Assembly: GCA_004138175.2 (NCBI GenBank)
Contig: RYFE02000007.1
Location: 62,001-126,000, forward strand
Source: Chloroflexales bacterium ZM16-3
GTDB taxonomy: Bacteria; Chloroflexota; Chloroflexia; Chloroflexales; Chloroflexaceae
Direction: 5' to 3'
Length of the DNA stretch: 64,000 nucleotides
Below, one piece after another: positions 32,943 through 41,086 of the stretch; within the stretch, counting starts at the first letter, position 1; every line of letters begins with the position of its first letter. The position numbers were made by a program, and so were the translations under genes. Below the pieces are notes generated by a model. The model made no database searches and was not told where the DNA came from. It was given only the letters and a program-made list of their open reading frames with translations.

Positions 32943-35912
32943 CTATCCTCTGTCTGCGGCGAGGGTGAAGAAGAAGGTTGTCCCCTCGCCAGGGTTCGAC
33001 TCGATCCAGATCTGGCCACCATGGCGGCTGACGATCTTCTTGCAGATCGCCAGCCCGATTCCGGTGCCGGGGTACTCGTCGCGCGTATGCAGGCGCTGGA
33101 AGATGACGAAGATTCGCTCAAAGTAGGCCGACTCGATGCCGATCCCGTTATCATGCACCGAGAAGTGCCACTCCCCATCGCGCCGCTCGGCGGCCACGTG
33201 TATGAGCGGCGAATCCGCACCGCGAAACTTCAGGGCGTTGCCGATCAGGTTCTGGAAGAGCTGAGAGAGCTGCGTCGCGTCGCCTAAAAGCGTCGGCAGC
33301 TCGCTGTGGGTCACTACAGCGCCGCTCTCCTCAATGGCCAGCGCCAGGTTTGCCAGTGTCTGATCAAGTATAGCCTGACAATCAACCGAGGTGAATGGCT
33401 TGCCCCGCGTGCCCACCCGTGAGTAGGCCAGCAGATCATTGATCAGCTTCTGCATACGCGTCGCGCCGTCTACGGCGTAACCGATGAACTCGTCGGCGTC
33501 GCTGTCGAGCTTCCCTCGGTAGCGCCGGGCCAGCAGCTGGGTGTAGCTAGATACCATGCGCAGCGGCTCTTGGAGATCGTGTGAGGCGACGTAGGCGAAC
33601 TGCTCAAGCTCGGCGTTGGAGCGGGCCAGGTTCTCAGTGCGCATCTGAAGCTCTTCGGCGATGCGCTTACGCTCGGTGATATCGCGGGCAAAGAGAAAGA
33701 AGCGCGGTCGCGGCTGGGGCAGGTAGTTTACGCTGATCTCGACATCGAAGGAGCTGCCGTCTTTGCGCCGGTGGCGGCTCTCGAAGCGGTCGTGGCCGAC
33801 CGCCATCAGCGAGCGCAGGCGCGCGGCGATCATCTGCTCATTATCGAGGGCCTCAATATCAGCGACCCGCATCCCTCCCAGCAGCTCCTCACGGCTGTAG
33901 CCGGTCATCTGGCAGTAGGCCTCGTTCACAAACTCGAACCGGGCCTCGGCATCATTGATCCAGAATCCGTCCGCCGAGGTGCTCAGCACCGTCTGAAACT
34001 CGATCTCAGACAGCTTCTGGGCCGTAATATCGTCGTAGACCCCGAGCAGGCCAACCACATCGCCGACCTGGTCGCGCAGGGGGACGCGGCTGGTGCGCAG
34101 CCAGCACAGGGTGCCGCCGTCGCCCATCCGCTGCTCCTCCACATTCAGCCGGGGCGTGGCCAGGGCGATCACCTGCTGATCCGCGCCGCCATCCCACTGG
34201 ATGCCATTGCGCCAGGCCAGGTCGGAGTCGATCTTCCCCACGATCTGCGCCGCATCGAGCAGCCCGACATCGGCCGCGAAGGGCGCGTTACAGCCGAAGT
34301 AGCGCAGCGCGCTGTCCTTCCAGAAGACCCGCTGGGGGATGCTGTCGAGCACCACCTGGAGCATCTGGCGCGAGCGGTGCAGGGCATCCGCAACCTGCCG
34401 GCGCTCGGTGATGTCTCGGTCGATGCCGCGGAATCCGGCGATAGCGCCGCCGGGGCCGTAGAACGGGGCGTAGCGCCGCTCCAGAAAGATATGGCCACCG
34501 TCGCCGTGCGATGCCGCGAACTCGAAGGAGAGTGACTGCACCTGCGCCGTGAGCGACCCCGCGTCCCAGGACTGGAACGACGCCGCATACTCTGGCTCCA
34601 TGATCGACCATGTATAGCGGCTGATCAGGTCGGCCGGCTCGATGCCGAGGAGCGTGCGGACGCGCGGCCCGGCGTAGGTGTAGCGATGCTCGGCGTCGGT
34701 CTCCCAGACCCAGTCGCTCGTGGTCTCCACCAGGCTGCGGAAGCGCTCCTCGCTCACCCGCAGATCCTCGGTGCGCACATCAACCAGCTGCGCTAGCCCG
34801 GCGGCATAGCGTGTCAACTCCGCCTCTTGCGCAGATAGGGTCGTGACAAGCTGGTTGAAGCTGCGGGCCAGGGCACCAACCTCGTCGTCAGCCGAGTCGG
34901 GCAGGCGCAGGTCGCGCTCACCGGCGGTGAAGCGGGCGACCCCCGCCTGGAGCGTGAGGATCGGGCCGGTGATCGTGCGGGCCAGCACGATCGCCATGAT
35001 CATGCCAAGCCCCATCATCATCGCGCCAATGCCCAGCATCTGCCAGCCGAGGGCGTCCGACGGCGCAAACGCATCGCGCTGATAGACCTTGACGATCAGG
35101 CAGAGCTGCCGATCCGCCAGCCATTCGTAGTGGACAATTGATGGGATGCCGAGGTAGTCGTTCGCAAGGATGGTGCCGGTTCCACCGGCAAGGCAGCGCC
35201 TGCTCGGCTCGGTCTGGATCCCCCACTTCAGCACGGCCGGGTCGGCGATCAGCAGGGGCTGCGTCACAAAGAGGCTCGCCGAGTTGAGCAGGAAGGAGTC
35301 TTCGCTGTCACGCAGGCCGGGGTGCCGCTGCATGATCATGGTCAGATCATCAATGTTCAGCTCGCCGGCGAGCACCCCGATCAGCGGGCCATCGGCCCCG
35401 CGCAGCGGTATCGAGATGACCATCATCGCCCGCTGCTCCTCGACGAGGTACTGGGCGCTCTGAATATAGAGCCCGCTGCGGCCATTGAGGAAATAGGGCA
35501 ACTGATCGCGATACTTCCCCTCATCGGTTGGGTTCGTCGAGGCTATGATGCGACCGGTGTCGGGGTTTAGCACAAACAGGCGCAGAAAGGGCAGGTTCAC
35601 GCCGGCGCGGGCCTGGATCTCAGCGACGAGGCGGTCGTGCGCGGCGACAGGTGCGCCCGCCGCATAGAGCATCTCGGCATTCGCAAGCACCGCCGGCGAT
35701 CGGCTCAGGCTCTCCAGATCGGCCCGCCGGTCGGCGATCCAGCTATCGAGCGCGGCGCGCTTCTCAAGGGCGGTCGAGTACAGATCCGCCTCGATGGCGT
35801 CTTGCAGCGAGGCCCGCGCGCTGGCATAGACCAGCCCGCCGAGGCCGCCCAGCAGTAGCACGGCGAAGATCGCAAAGAGCAGGATTAACCGGGGGGTCAG
35901 CTTGAGCACCAT
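32943..35912 (-). CDS. Membrane sensor histidine kinase (Cache-HAMP-PASx3-HisKA-HATPase)
   Basis: 989 residues. An N-terminal helix is followed by a large periplasmic dCache-like domain (to about 290), a second helix, and HAMP ([20 protein letters not shown]). Three PAS domains follow, starting near [38 protein letters not shown] and [17 protein letters not shown]. The kinase core has a phospho-accepting His near 777 in [12 protein letters not shown], the phytochrome-like HisKA form, and an HATPase with DNGIGI and [14 protein letters not shown] six bases upstream favours ATG 35912; another ATG lies two codons earlier. First gene of a kinase/Rcp1/cyclase operon; the signal is a small extracellular ligand. 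Confidence 0.93.
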   Translation of the reverse strand: MVLKLTPRLILLFAIFAVLLLGGLGGLVYASARASLQDAIEADLYSTALEKRAALDSWIADRRADLESLSRSPAVLANAEMLYAAGAPVAAHDRLVAEIQARAGVNLPFLRLFVLNPDTGRIIASTNPTDEGKYRDQLPYFLNGRSGLYIQSAQYLVEEQRAMMVISIPLRGADGPLIGVLAGELNIDDLTMIMQRHPGLRDSEDSFLLNSASLFVTQPLLIADPAVLKWGIQTEPSRRCLAGGTGTILANDYLGIPSIVHYEWLADRQLCLIVKVYQRDAFAPSDALGWQMLGIGAMMMGLGMIMAIVLARTITGPILTLQAGVARFTAGERDLRLPDSADDEVGALARSFNQLVTTLSAQEAELTRYAAGLAQLVDVRTEDLRVSEERFRSLVETTSDWVWETDAEHRYTYAGPRVRTLLGIEPADLISRYTWSIMEPEYAASFQSWDAGSLTAQVQSLSFEFAASHGDGGHIFLERRYAPFYGPGGAIAGFRGIDRDITERRQVADALHRSRQMLQVVLDSIPQRVFWKDSALRYFGCNAPFAADVGLLDAAQIVGKIDSDLAWRNGIQWDGGADQQVIALATPRLNVEEQRMGDGGTLCWLRTSRVPLRDQVGDVVGLLGVYDDITAQKLSEIEFQTVLSTSADGFWINDAEARFEFVNEAYCQMTGYSREELLGGMRVADIEALDNEQMIAARLRSLMAVGHDRFESRHRRKDGSSFDVEISVNYLPQPRPRFFLFARDITERKRIAEELQMRTENLARSNAELEQFAYVASHDLQEPLRMVSSYTQLLARRYRGKLDSDADEFIGYAVDGATRMQKLINDLLAYSRVGTRGKPFTSVDCQAILDQTLANLALAIEESGAVVTHSELPTLLGDATQLSQLFQNLIGNALKFRGADSPLIHVAAERRDGEWHFSVHDNGIGIESAYFERIFVIFQRLHTRDEYPGTGIGLAICKKIVSRHGGQIWIESNPGEGTTFFFTLAADRG

Positions 35913-36044
35913 GGTCATCCTCAGGGCAACATGTATGGCGAAAGAGGGTGAAGTTACTCCTCTCACGATATAGCATGGGAGTGTCATGCCACAAGCGTTG
36001 AAAACACAACGCTGCGAGAATATTTGAGGTATTTATCACGATTT

Positions 36045-36797
36045 TCAATCCCCGACCGGCTCGGCGATCGTGATCAACCGGTGGGTCATCTCCACGCTGC
36101 TATCCACCACCACCTTGTCGCCGATACAGGAGACCAGCGTCAGCAGCTCGCGGCCCTGGGGCAGGATGAACTCGACCTGGTCGGGCGTCACCTGGACCTG
36201 GCGGGTCACCACGTAGCGGCGGGCGGCACCGGCCGCGTTGTAGAGGATGATCTCGGCGCCCGGTGCCAGCTCCTTGAGGCGGGCGAAGGGCGCGGGGAGA
36301 TCGGGCCGCGACCGGAAGCGTAGCACGTGGCCCCAGAGCACGATATTCTCGCCCTCGCCGGGGCGCGCGCTCAGGTTGTACCAGCCCACATCGTGGTTCG
36401 GCACGATCGGCACGCGCTGGCTGTCGAGGCCCACCGAAACGAGCGGGCGATCCAGGCCGATCTCAGCGATCACCAGCCGCACTGGTGCGCGCAGGGTGGC
36501 AGCTATCGGCGCGGTCGTCGCCGTCGGGGTCGGCGTCTCTGTCGGCGCGGTCGTCGCCGTCGGGGTCGGCGTCTCTGTCGGCGCGGTCGTCGCTGTCGGG
36601 GTCGGCGTCTCTGTCGGCGCGGTCGTCGCCGTCGGGGCCGGCGTCTCTGTCGGGGCGGCTGTCGCCGTCGGGGCGGCTGTCGCCGTCGGGGCGGCTGTCG
36701 CCGTCGGGGCGGCTGTCGCCGTCGGCGATATCGCGGCCGCCGGGGCGCCGCAGGCGGCCAGCAGGGCGCAGAGCATGATCAGGTAGCGATAGTTCAT
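36045..36797 (-). CDS. Sortase-like lipoprotein with Thr/Ala/Pro repeat stalk
   Basis: 250 residues. The lipobox LLAAC places the lipid-anchored Cys near residue 16. Residues about 22-100 are a low-complexity stalk of TATAAP and TPTATTAPTE repeats. The sortase domain follows with catalytic His near 156 in IVLWGHV, Cys near 224 in LTLVSCIG (family TLxTC) and Arg near 240 in THRLIT. The Ser in place of Thr before Cys is a mild change. Class cannot be fixed; the Chloroflexota forms resemble class D/E. ATG 36797 is followed at once by MNYRYLIMLCALLAACG, supporting the start. A 39-base palindrome lies ten bases upstream. Confidence 0.85.
   Translation of the reverse strand: MNYRYLIMLCALLAACGAPAAAISPTATAAPTATAAPTATAAPTATAAPTETPAPTATTAPTETPTPTATTAPTETPTPTATTAPTETPTPTATTAPIAATLRAPVRLVIAEIGLDRPLVSVGLDSQRVPIVPNHDVGWYNLSARPGEGENIVLWGHVLRFRSRPDLPAPFARLKELAPGAEIILYNAAGAARRYVVTRQVQVTPDQVEFILPQGRELLTLVSCIGDKVVVDSSVEMTHRLITIAEPVGD
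36517..36726. repeat. Coding tandem repeats in the sortase stalk
   Basis: About four units of 36 bases, then four units of 18 bases (GTCGCCGTCGGGGCGGCT). They encode the stalk and keep the frame. Confidence 0.85.
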
Positions 36798-36807
36798 GCC
36801 ACCAGTG

Positions 36808-36846
36808 TAGTGCCGAAGCATTTGCGGCGCAAATGCTTCGGCACTA
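36808..36846. repeat. 39-base palindrome upstream of the sortase gene
   Basis: Perfect 19-bp arms around one base. A TATAAT (36845-36850, plus strand) overlaps its right edge. Confidence 0.75.
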
Positions 36847-36979
36847 TAATCCAGAGACAAGATTGCAGATTGCAGATTTGGCGCAACAGAATGCGTGGCA
36901 CCAGGTCAACCTGTAATGCGCCCGATCCTTGGCCACGTGCGCGCATTCAGCATTCGGCATTTCCTCTAGCGGGAACCCC

Positions 36980-37699
36980 ATGAAGCTCAAAGGACGAGTC
37001 GCTATCATCACCGGGGCGTCAAGCGGCGTCGGCTACGCGACCGCGCGCCTGTTCGCCCGCGAGGGTGCCACCGTGATCGCCGCCGCCCGCCGCCGCGATC
37101 GACTGGATCATCTGGTAGCCGAGATCGCCACCGAGGGACATCAGGGTTTTAGCATCCCCACCGATGTGACCGACTCGGCGCAGGTGCAGCGGCTCGTCGA
37201 CCAGACCCTGGGCCTGCTCGGGAGGATCGACATCCTGCTCAACTGTGCCGGCGGGGTGATGAAGGTCTCGCCCATCGAGTCGTTCAGCGACGCCGAGTGG
37301 CGCGGGGTGCTCGACACCAACCTTAGCGGGGTGTTCTACACGGCGCGGGCGGTGGTGCCCGCTATGAAGCGTCAGCGCAGCGGCACCATCATCAACCTCG
37401 GATCGCGGGTGGGCAAGGTTGGCGTGGCCAACATCGGCCCCTTCTGCGCCGCCAAGTTCGCCCTCGCCGGACTCTCCCAGTCGATGGCTCAGGAGCTGCG
37501 GCCTCACAACATCTTTGTCACCACCGTCTACTCCGGGCTGATCAACGCCGACATCCACCCGCTCAACCCCGCCGAGGCATTCCGCCGCCAGATGATCACC
37601 ACTGAGGATGTCGCCCAGGCGCTGCTCTGGGTCTGCACGCTCCCGCCCAGCCTGCGGGTCGATGAGCTGCCGATCATGCCGAGACAGGTGGATTTATAG
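36980..37699 (+). CDS. Short-chain dehydrogenase/reductase with Tyr-to-Phe active-site change
   Basis: 239 residues, one Rossmann domain. The cofactor motif is TGASSGVG (near residue 10-17), with AARRRDRL after strand 2 suggesting NADP. NCAGG and the catalytic Asn segment DTNLSGVF are present, as is Ser142 in NLGSRVG. The catalytic tetrad Tyr, expected 13 residues after the Ser in YxxxK, is Phe155 (codon TTC) in PFCAAKFAL; Lys159 is kept. Without Tyr classical activity is unlikely, so it may be a binding or regulatory protein, or use another acid. The TAG stop is inside a 23-bp hairpin. Confidence 0.87.
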   Translation: MKLKGRVAIITGASSGVGYATARLFAREGATVIAAARRRDRLDHLVAEIATEGHQGFSIPTDVTDSAQVQRLVDQTLGLLGRIDILLNCAGGVMKVSPIESFSDAEWRGVLDTNLSGVFYTARAVVPAMKRQRSGTIINLGSRVGKVGVANIGPFCAAKFALAGLSQSMAQELRPHNIFVTTVYSGLINADIHPLNPAEAFRRQMITTEDVAQALLWVCTLPPSLRVDELPIMPRQVDL

Positions 37700-37744
37700 G
37701 GAGAGTTCACGAGAGGGCGAAGCCCTCTCGTGAACTCTCCCTAT
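37696..37744. repeat. Perfect 23-bp hairpin containing the SDR stop codon
   Basis: Arms 37696-37718 and 37722-37744 around a GAA loop. The SDR TAG is at 37697-37699. It fills most of the gap to the methyltransferase and would act as a terminator or transcript stabiliser. Confidence 0.8.
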
Positions 37745-37756
37745 CGGGATGTTTCT

Positions 37757-38539
37757 ATGAGCGAAGCGATACGCGACTGGTGGGAGGAGCTGCTCCAGAT
37801 CCACGAGTTCGCCCACTACCACGATTACGCCGAGGATCTGACTCGCCGCGAGGTGGACTTTCTGGCCGAGGCGCTCAGCCTGCGCGGCGTCGAGACGATC
37901 CTCGACCTGGCCTGCGGGGGCGGGCGTCACAGCATTGAGCTGGCCAGCCGTGGGCTCACCGTGGTCGGCCTGGACGCGGCAGCGCCCGTGCTGGCCCACG
38001 CCCGCGAGCGCGCCGCTGAGCGCGGCCTGAGCGTCAGCTTCATCCAGGGCGACATGCGCGCCCTGAGCTACGAGGCTCGCTTCGATGTGGTGCTGGTGAT
38101 GAACAGCAGCCTCGGCTTCTTCGACGACGCCACCAATAAAGCGGTGCTGGCCGGGGCCGCCCGCGCCCTCGCCCCCGGCGGGCGCCTGCTGCTCCAGTGC
38201 ATCAACCCCTACCAGATCGAGGCGTACCTGCGTGAGTTCCGCAACGGCTGGTACCAGGTTGGTGCCGGCTATGTGCTGCGCGAGGCCCGCTTCGACCCGC
38301 GCGGCGCGGCCCTCCATATTGGCTACCGCTACCTCGACGCCGCCCAGGGTCTTGATGTGACCCACCCCGGCGACCGCATCCGGCTCTACGGATTCCCCGA
38401 GCTCACGGCGCTGCTCGCCGGGGCTGGCCTGCGCCCGCTCAGCATCTTCGGCGATGCCATCCTGCCCCCGGTGCCCTTCGGCGAGCAGAGCCTCTGGCAG
38501 GTGATCGTCGCCGTCCGCGAACAGCCCGAGTCGCCGTAG
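37757..38539 (+). CDS. SAM-dependent class I methyltransferase
   Basis: 260 residues. Motif I LDLACGGGRHSIELA (about 50-64) binds S-adenosylmethionine, and the acidic end of strand 2 is VVGLDAA. A GDMRAL segment and VLVMNSSLGFF correspond to motifs II/III. An inserted antiparallel segment in the second half is common in small-molecule methyltransferases. The substrate cannot be inferred. It is followed by a small conserved-looking gene; both ends carry palindromes. Confidence 0.88.
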   Translation: MSEAIRDWWEELLQIHEFAHYHDYAEDLTRREVDFLAEALSLRGVETILDLACGGGRHSIELASRGLTVVGLDAAAPVLAHARERAAERGLSVSFIQGDMRALSYEARFDVVLVMNSSLGFFDDATNKAVLAGAARALAPGGRLLLQCINPYQIEAYLREFRNGWYQVGAGYVLREARFDPRGAALHIGYRYLDAAQGLDVTHPGDRIRLYGFPELTALLAGAGLRPLSIFGDAILPPVPFGEQSLWQVIVAVREQPESP

Positions 38540-38564
38540 GGGGCGGCTCGCGAGCCGCCCCTAC
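38536..38564. repeat. GTAGGGGGCGGCTCG palindrome containing the methyltransferase stop
   Basis: Arms of 14-15 bases with one extra G. TAG at 38537-38539 is the stop codon. Confidence 0.75.
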
Positions 38565-38583
38565 ATAATTGCCGAGAAAATAT

Positions 38584-38880
38584 ATGCAGATCGAGCAGAT
38601 CGCCGAGTATGAAGTGAGCTACCGCCCCGAGGGCGAGCCAGCCCTCTCCTTCTTCCATGTGGTGCGCGGTCGCGAGGTGGCCCGCCTGGGCGCGGCAGAG
38701 GTGGCCGAGCTGCGCGAGCTGCTCGCCGTGGCCCAGAAGCGCATCCGCAGCCTCGGCGACAAGCAGCTCATCCTCGGCGCGGGCGGCGACCTCAGCCTCT
38801 ACGCGCCATCTGGCCAGCGCGCCTGCTACCTTAACGCCGACCAGGCTCAGACCCTCGCCCGACTCCTCGGCGCGGGGTAG
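38584..38880 (+). CDS. Hypothetical protein, 98 residues
   Basis: A small soluble protein with alternating strands (EYEVSYR, ALSFFHVVR), a central helix (AAEVAELRELLAVAQKRIRS), more strands and a final helix (ADQAQTLARLLG). I do not recognise the family. Codon use resembles its neighbours and it follows the methyltransferase on the same strand after a palindrome. ATG 38584 is preferred over an in-frame TTG five codons upstream. Its TAG stop lies in a perfect palindrome shared with the convergent kinase. Confidence 0.65.
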   Translation: MQIEQIAEYEVSYRPEGEPALSFFHVVRGREVARLGAAEVAELRELLAVAQKRIRSLGDKQLILGAGGDLSLYAPSGQRACYLNADQAQTLARLLGAG

Positions 38881-38907
38881 GGGCGCGTCGCGACGCGCCC
38901 CTACCCC
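38874..38907. repeat. 34-base perfect palindrome holding both convergent stop codons
   Basis: GGGGTAGGGGCGCGTCG followed by its exact complement. TAG at 38878-38880 ends the plus-strand gene, and CTA at 38901-38903 is the TAG of the minus-strand kinase. Confidence 0.85.
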
Positions 38908-39839
38908 ACCCGCTCCACCCGCGCCCCCGTCGCCAGCCGCTCGACATCAGCCATGTCGATCTTCCCGCCGCCGATGGTGAGCGCGTCGGCGCTGCCGCAT
39001 GCCACCCCCAGGCGCAGCGCCTCGGGCAGCGGTAGCCCGCGCAGCAGTCCAGTGGAGAGCCCGGCCAGCAGCGAGTCGCCGCTGCCCACGCTGCTTACCA
39101 GATTGATTGGTGGCGGGCAGGCCCACCATGCTCCCGTATCATCGGCGGCCACCGCCCCTAGCGCGCCAAGCGAGACGACCGCCAGCGTCACGCCGCCGGC
39201 CCGCAACTCGGCCAGGGCCGCCGCAGCCCCCGCCACATCGGCCAGTTCGCCTCGCCCGAGGGCCGCCCCCAGCTCTGCGCCGTTCACCTTCACCCCGTAG
39301 GGCCGCACCGCTAGGGCAGCCCCCAGCGGTGCTCCGCTCGTGTCTACGATCACCTGCTGGCCCGCCGCTCCAAGGGCACCCAGCAGCTCGCCCAGCCGCG
39401 CCGCCGCCACCCCGCGCGGTAGGCTCCCCGACACCAGGCAGAGCTGTGCGCCGGACGCGGCAGACAGGGCCGTCGCCCCGAAGGTGCCCCAGTCGGTGGC
39501 AGAAAACACCGGCCCTGACTCGTTCAGTGCCGTCGCATCGCCGCCTGCGGGGTCCACCAGCAGCACGCAGGTGCGCGTCTCGCCCGCCGTATGGTGGCTC
39601 CAGCGGCCCGCCAGCCCCTCGGACTCGGCCAGGCGGGCCACCAGATCGCCGGTGAGCCCGCCGAGCGGCGCGCAGAGCAGCGCGGGCTGCCCGAGGGTGC
39701 GCGCCGCGCGGGCCACATTCAGCCCCTTGCCCCCAGCCGCCACCACAACGTCATCTGTGCGCTGCACCGCCCCCAGGCGCAGGCCGGGGAACACCATCGT
39801 GCGATCCAGCGCCGGATTCGGCGTAATAATCAGAAGCAT
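38901..39839 (-). CDS. PfkB-family sugar-phosphate kinase (1-phosphofructokinase-like)
   Basis: A 312-residue ribokinase-fold enzyme. The start MLLIITPNPALDRTM and GGKGLNVARA are typical of FruK/LacC (1-phosphofructokinase or tagatose-6-phosphate kinase). The C-terminal signature SSVGSGDSLLAG carries the catalytic Asp and anion hole; GSGD in place of GAGD is usual in this subgroup. No PTS genes are nearby, so the substrate remains open. AAGGA precedes the ATG. Confidence 0.87.
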   Translation of the reverse strand: MLLIITPNPALDRTMVFPGLRLGAVQRTDDVVVAAGGKGLNVARAARTLGQPALLCAPLGGLTGDLVARLAESEGLAGRWSHHTAGETRTCVLLVDPAGGDATALNESGPVFSATDWGTFGATALSAASGAQLCLVSGSLPRGVAAARLGELLGALGAAGQQVIVDTSGAPLGAALAVRPYGVKVNGAELGAALGRGELADVAGAAAALAELRAGGVTLAVVSLGALGAVAADDTGAWWACPPPINLVSSVGSGDSLLAGLSTGLLRGLPLPEALRLGVACGSADALTIGGGKIDMADVERLATGARVERVG

Positions 39840-39920
39840 AGCACTATCCTTGCGACCAACTACCGATTATGGTAGAGTACTACATCTTATCTCACTGTAT
39901 TAACCACGGAGCCACGACCT

Positions 39921-40883
39921 ATGCCAATTGCCCTTATTGTTCACGGTGGCGCGTGGGACATCCCCGACGATCAGGTCGAGCTGCACCAGGCCGGCTGCCG
40001 TGCCGCTATGATAGCAGGGTGGGATCTACTGAGCCGTGGTGCCTCTGCGCTCGACGCCTGTGAGGCGGCGGTGTGCCTGATGGAGGATGACCCGATCTTC
40101 GATGCTGGCACTGGCTCAGTGCTTACCTCGGCCGGGACTGTTGAGCTTGACGCCGCCGTTATGGATGGGCGCAGCCTGCGCTACGGTGCCGCCGCTAACC
40201 TCCAGCATATCCGCAACCCAATCTCGCTCGCGCGCAAGGTGCTTGTCGGCCCGGCCACGATGCTGGTGGCCGAGGGCGCCGAGCAGTTCGCCGTCGCCCA
40301 GGGCATCCCTCTGATTGAGAACAGCGAGCTGATCGTTGATCGTGAGCGCGCCCTCTGGGAAAGGTGGAAGGCTGGGCAGACGGCCCAGCGACACGACCAG
40401 GTCGATGAGCCGCAGCACCCCGATTCCACCACCGATTCCACCACCGATTCCACGAGCATCGCCGCCGCTGTCGGCGGCCACGATACGGTTGGTGTGATCG
40501 CCCTCGACCACACCGGCAACTTGGTGGCCGCCAACTCCACCGGCGGCACGCCCTTCAAGCTGCCCGGTCGCATCGGCGACACGCCAATGGTCGGCTGCGG
40601 GCTCTACGCCGACTCGCAGATCGGCGCGGTGGTCTGCACCGGATGGGGCGAGTCAATCGTCCGCGTCGCCCTGGCCCGCCGCGCCATCGAGCTGATCGAG
40701 CGCGGATTCGCCCCCCAGTCGTCCGCCGAAGCCGCCATCCGCACCCTCTCTCGCAAGGTCCCCGGCGGCAGCGGCGGCTGCATCGTCCTCACCCCCAGCG
40801 GCCAGATCGGCCTAGCGTGGAACACGCGCCGCATGGCCTACGCCTACCAGGTTGAGGGCGCAGAACCCACCTGGGGGGTGTGA
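39921..40883 (+). CDS. Isoaspartyl peptidase / plant-type L-asparaginase
   Basis: A 320-residue N-terminal-nucleophile hydrolase made as a precursor that cleaves itself before Thr189 in GHDTVGVIALD; this Thr becomes the nucleophile. GGAWDIP at the start, NSTGGTPFKLPGRIGDTPM and GTGSVLT support the family. It hydrolyses isoaspartyl dipeptides or asparagine. Just before the cleavage site is a linker with a 12-base tandem repeat giving STTDSTTDST, which removal of the linker would tolerate. Confidence 0.92.
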   Translation: MPIALIVHGGAWDIPDDQVELHQAGCRAAMIAGWDLLSRGASALDACEAAVCLMEDDPIFDAGTGSVLTSAGTVELDAAVMDGRSLRYGAAANLQHIRNPISLARKVLVGPATMLVAEGAEQFAVAQGIPLIENSELIVDRERALWERWKAGQTAQRHDQVDEPQHPDSTTDSTTDSTSIAAAVGGHDTVGVIALDHTGNLVAANSTGGTPFKLPGRIGDTPMVGCGLYADSQIGAVVCTGWGESIVRVALARRAIELIERGFAPQSSAEAAIRTLSRKVPGGSGGCIVLTPSGQIGLAWNTRRMAYAYQVEGAEPTWGV

Positions 40884-40892
40884 ATGTAACAC

Positions 40893-40930
40893 ATGCAATA
40901 TGCAAAATTGGACGATTTTGCATATTGCAT
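40893..40930. terminator. Hairpin after the asparaginase gene
   Basis: Perfect 16-bp AT-rich arms (40893-40908, 40915-40930) with a six-base loop, ten bases after the stop. Confidence 0.6.
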
Positions 40931-40935
40931 TAGGG

Positions 40936-41062
40936 CTGTTGCAACGTCCTGGGGCTGCGCCCCAGACCCTGCTTTTGTCGGGGTTTTGGCGGCGAAGCCG
41001 CCAAAACCCCGACAAAAAATCTTTGGGGGTGGCGAAGCCACCCCCAAACCCCCGCCTGTCGG
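40936..41062. mobile_element. Structured repeat element of stacked hairpins (GCAACGTCCTGGGGC family)
   Basis: Three consecutive hairpins: CTGGGGCTGCGCCCCAG, then a long arm pair with GGCGGC-GAA-GCCGCC, then GGGGGTGGC-GAA-GCCACCCCC. The same order, inverted, occurs at 57416-57536, and a disrupted copy lies around 53763-53950. Confidence 0.5.
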
Positions 41063-41086
41063 TTTGCCACAGCACTGCATGTTGCA

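Noticed and set aside
36517-36726. Tandem repeats as a CRISPR or regulatory array
   Set aside because: They are coding, keep the sortase frame and have no spacers.
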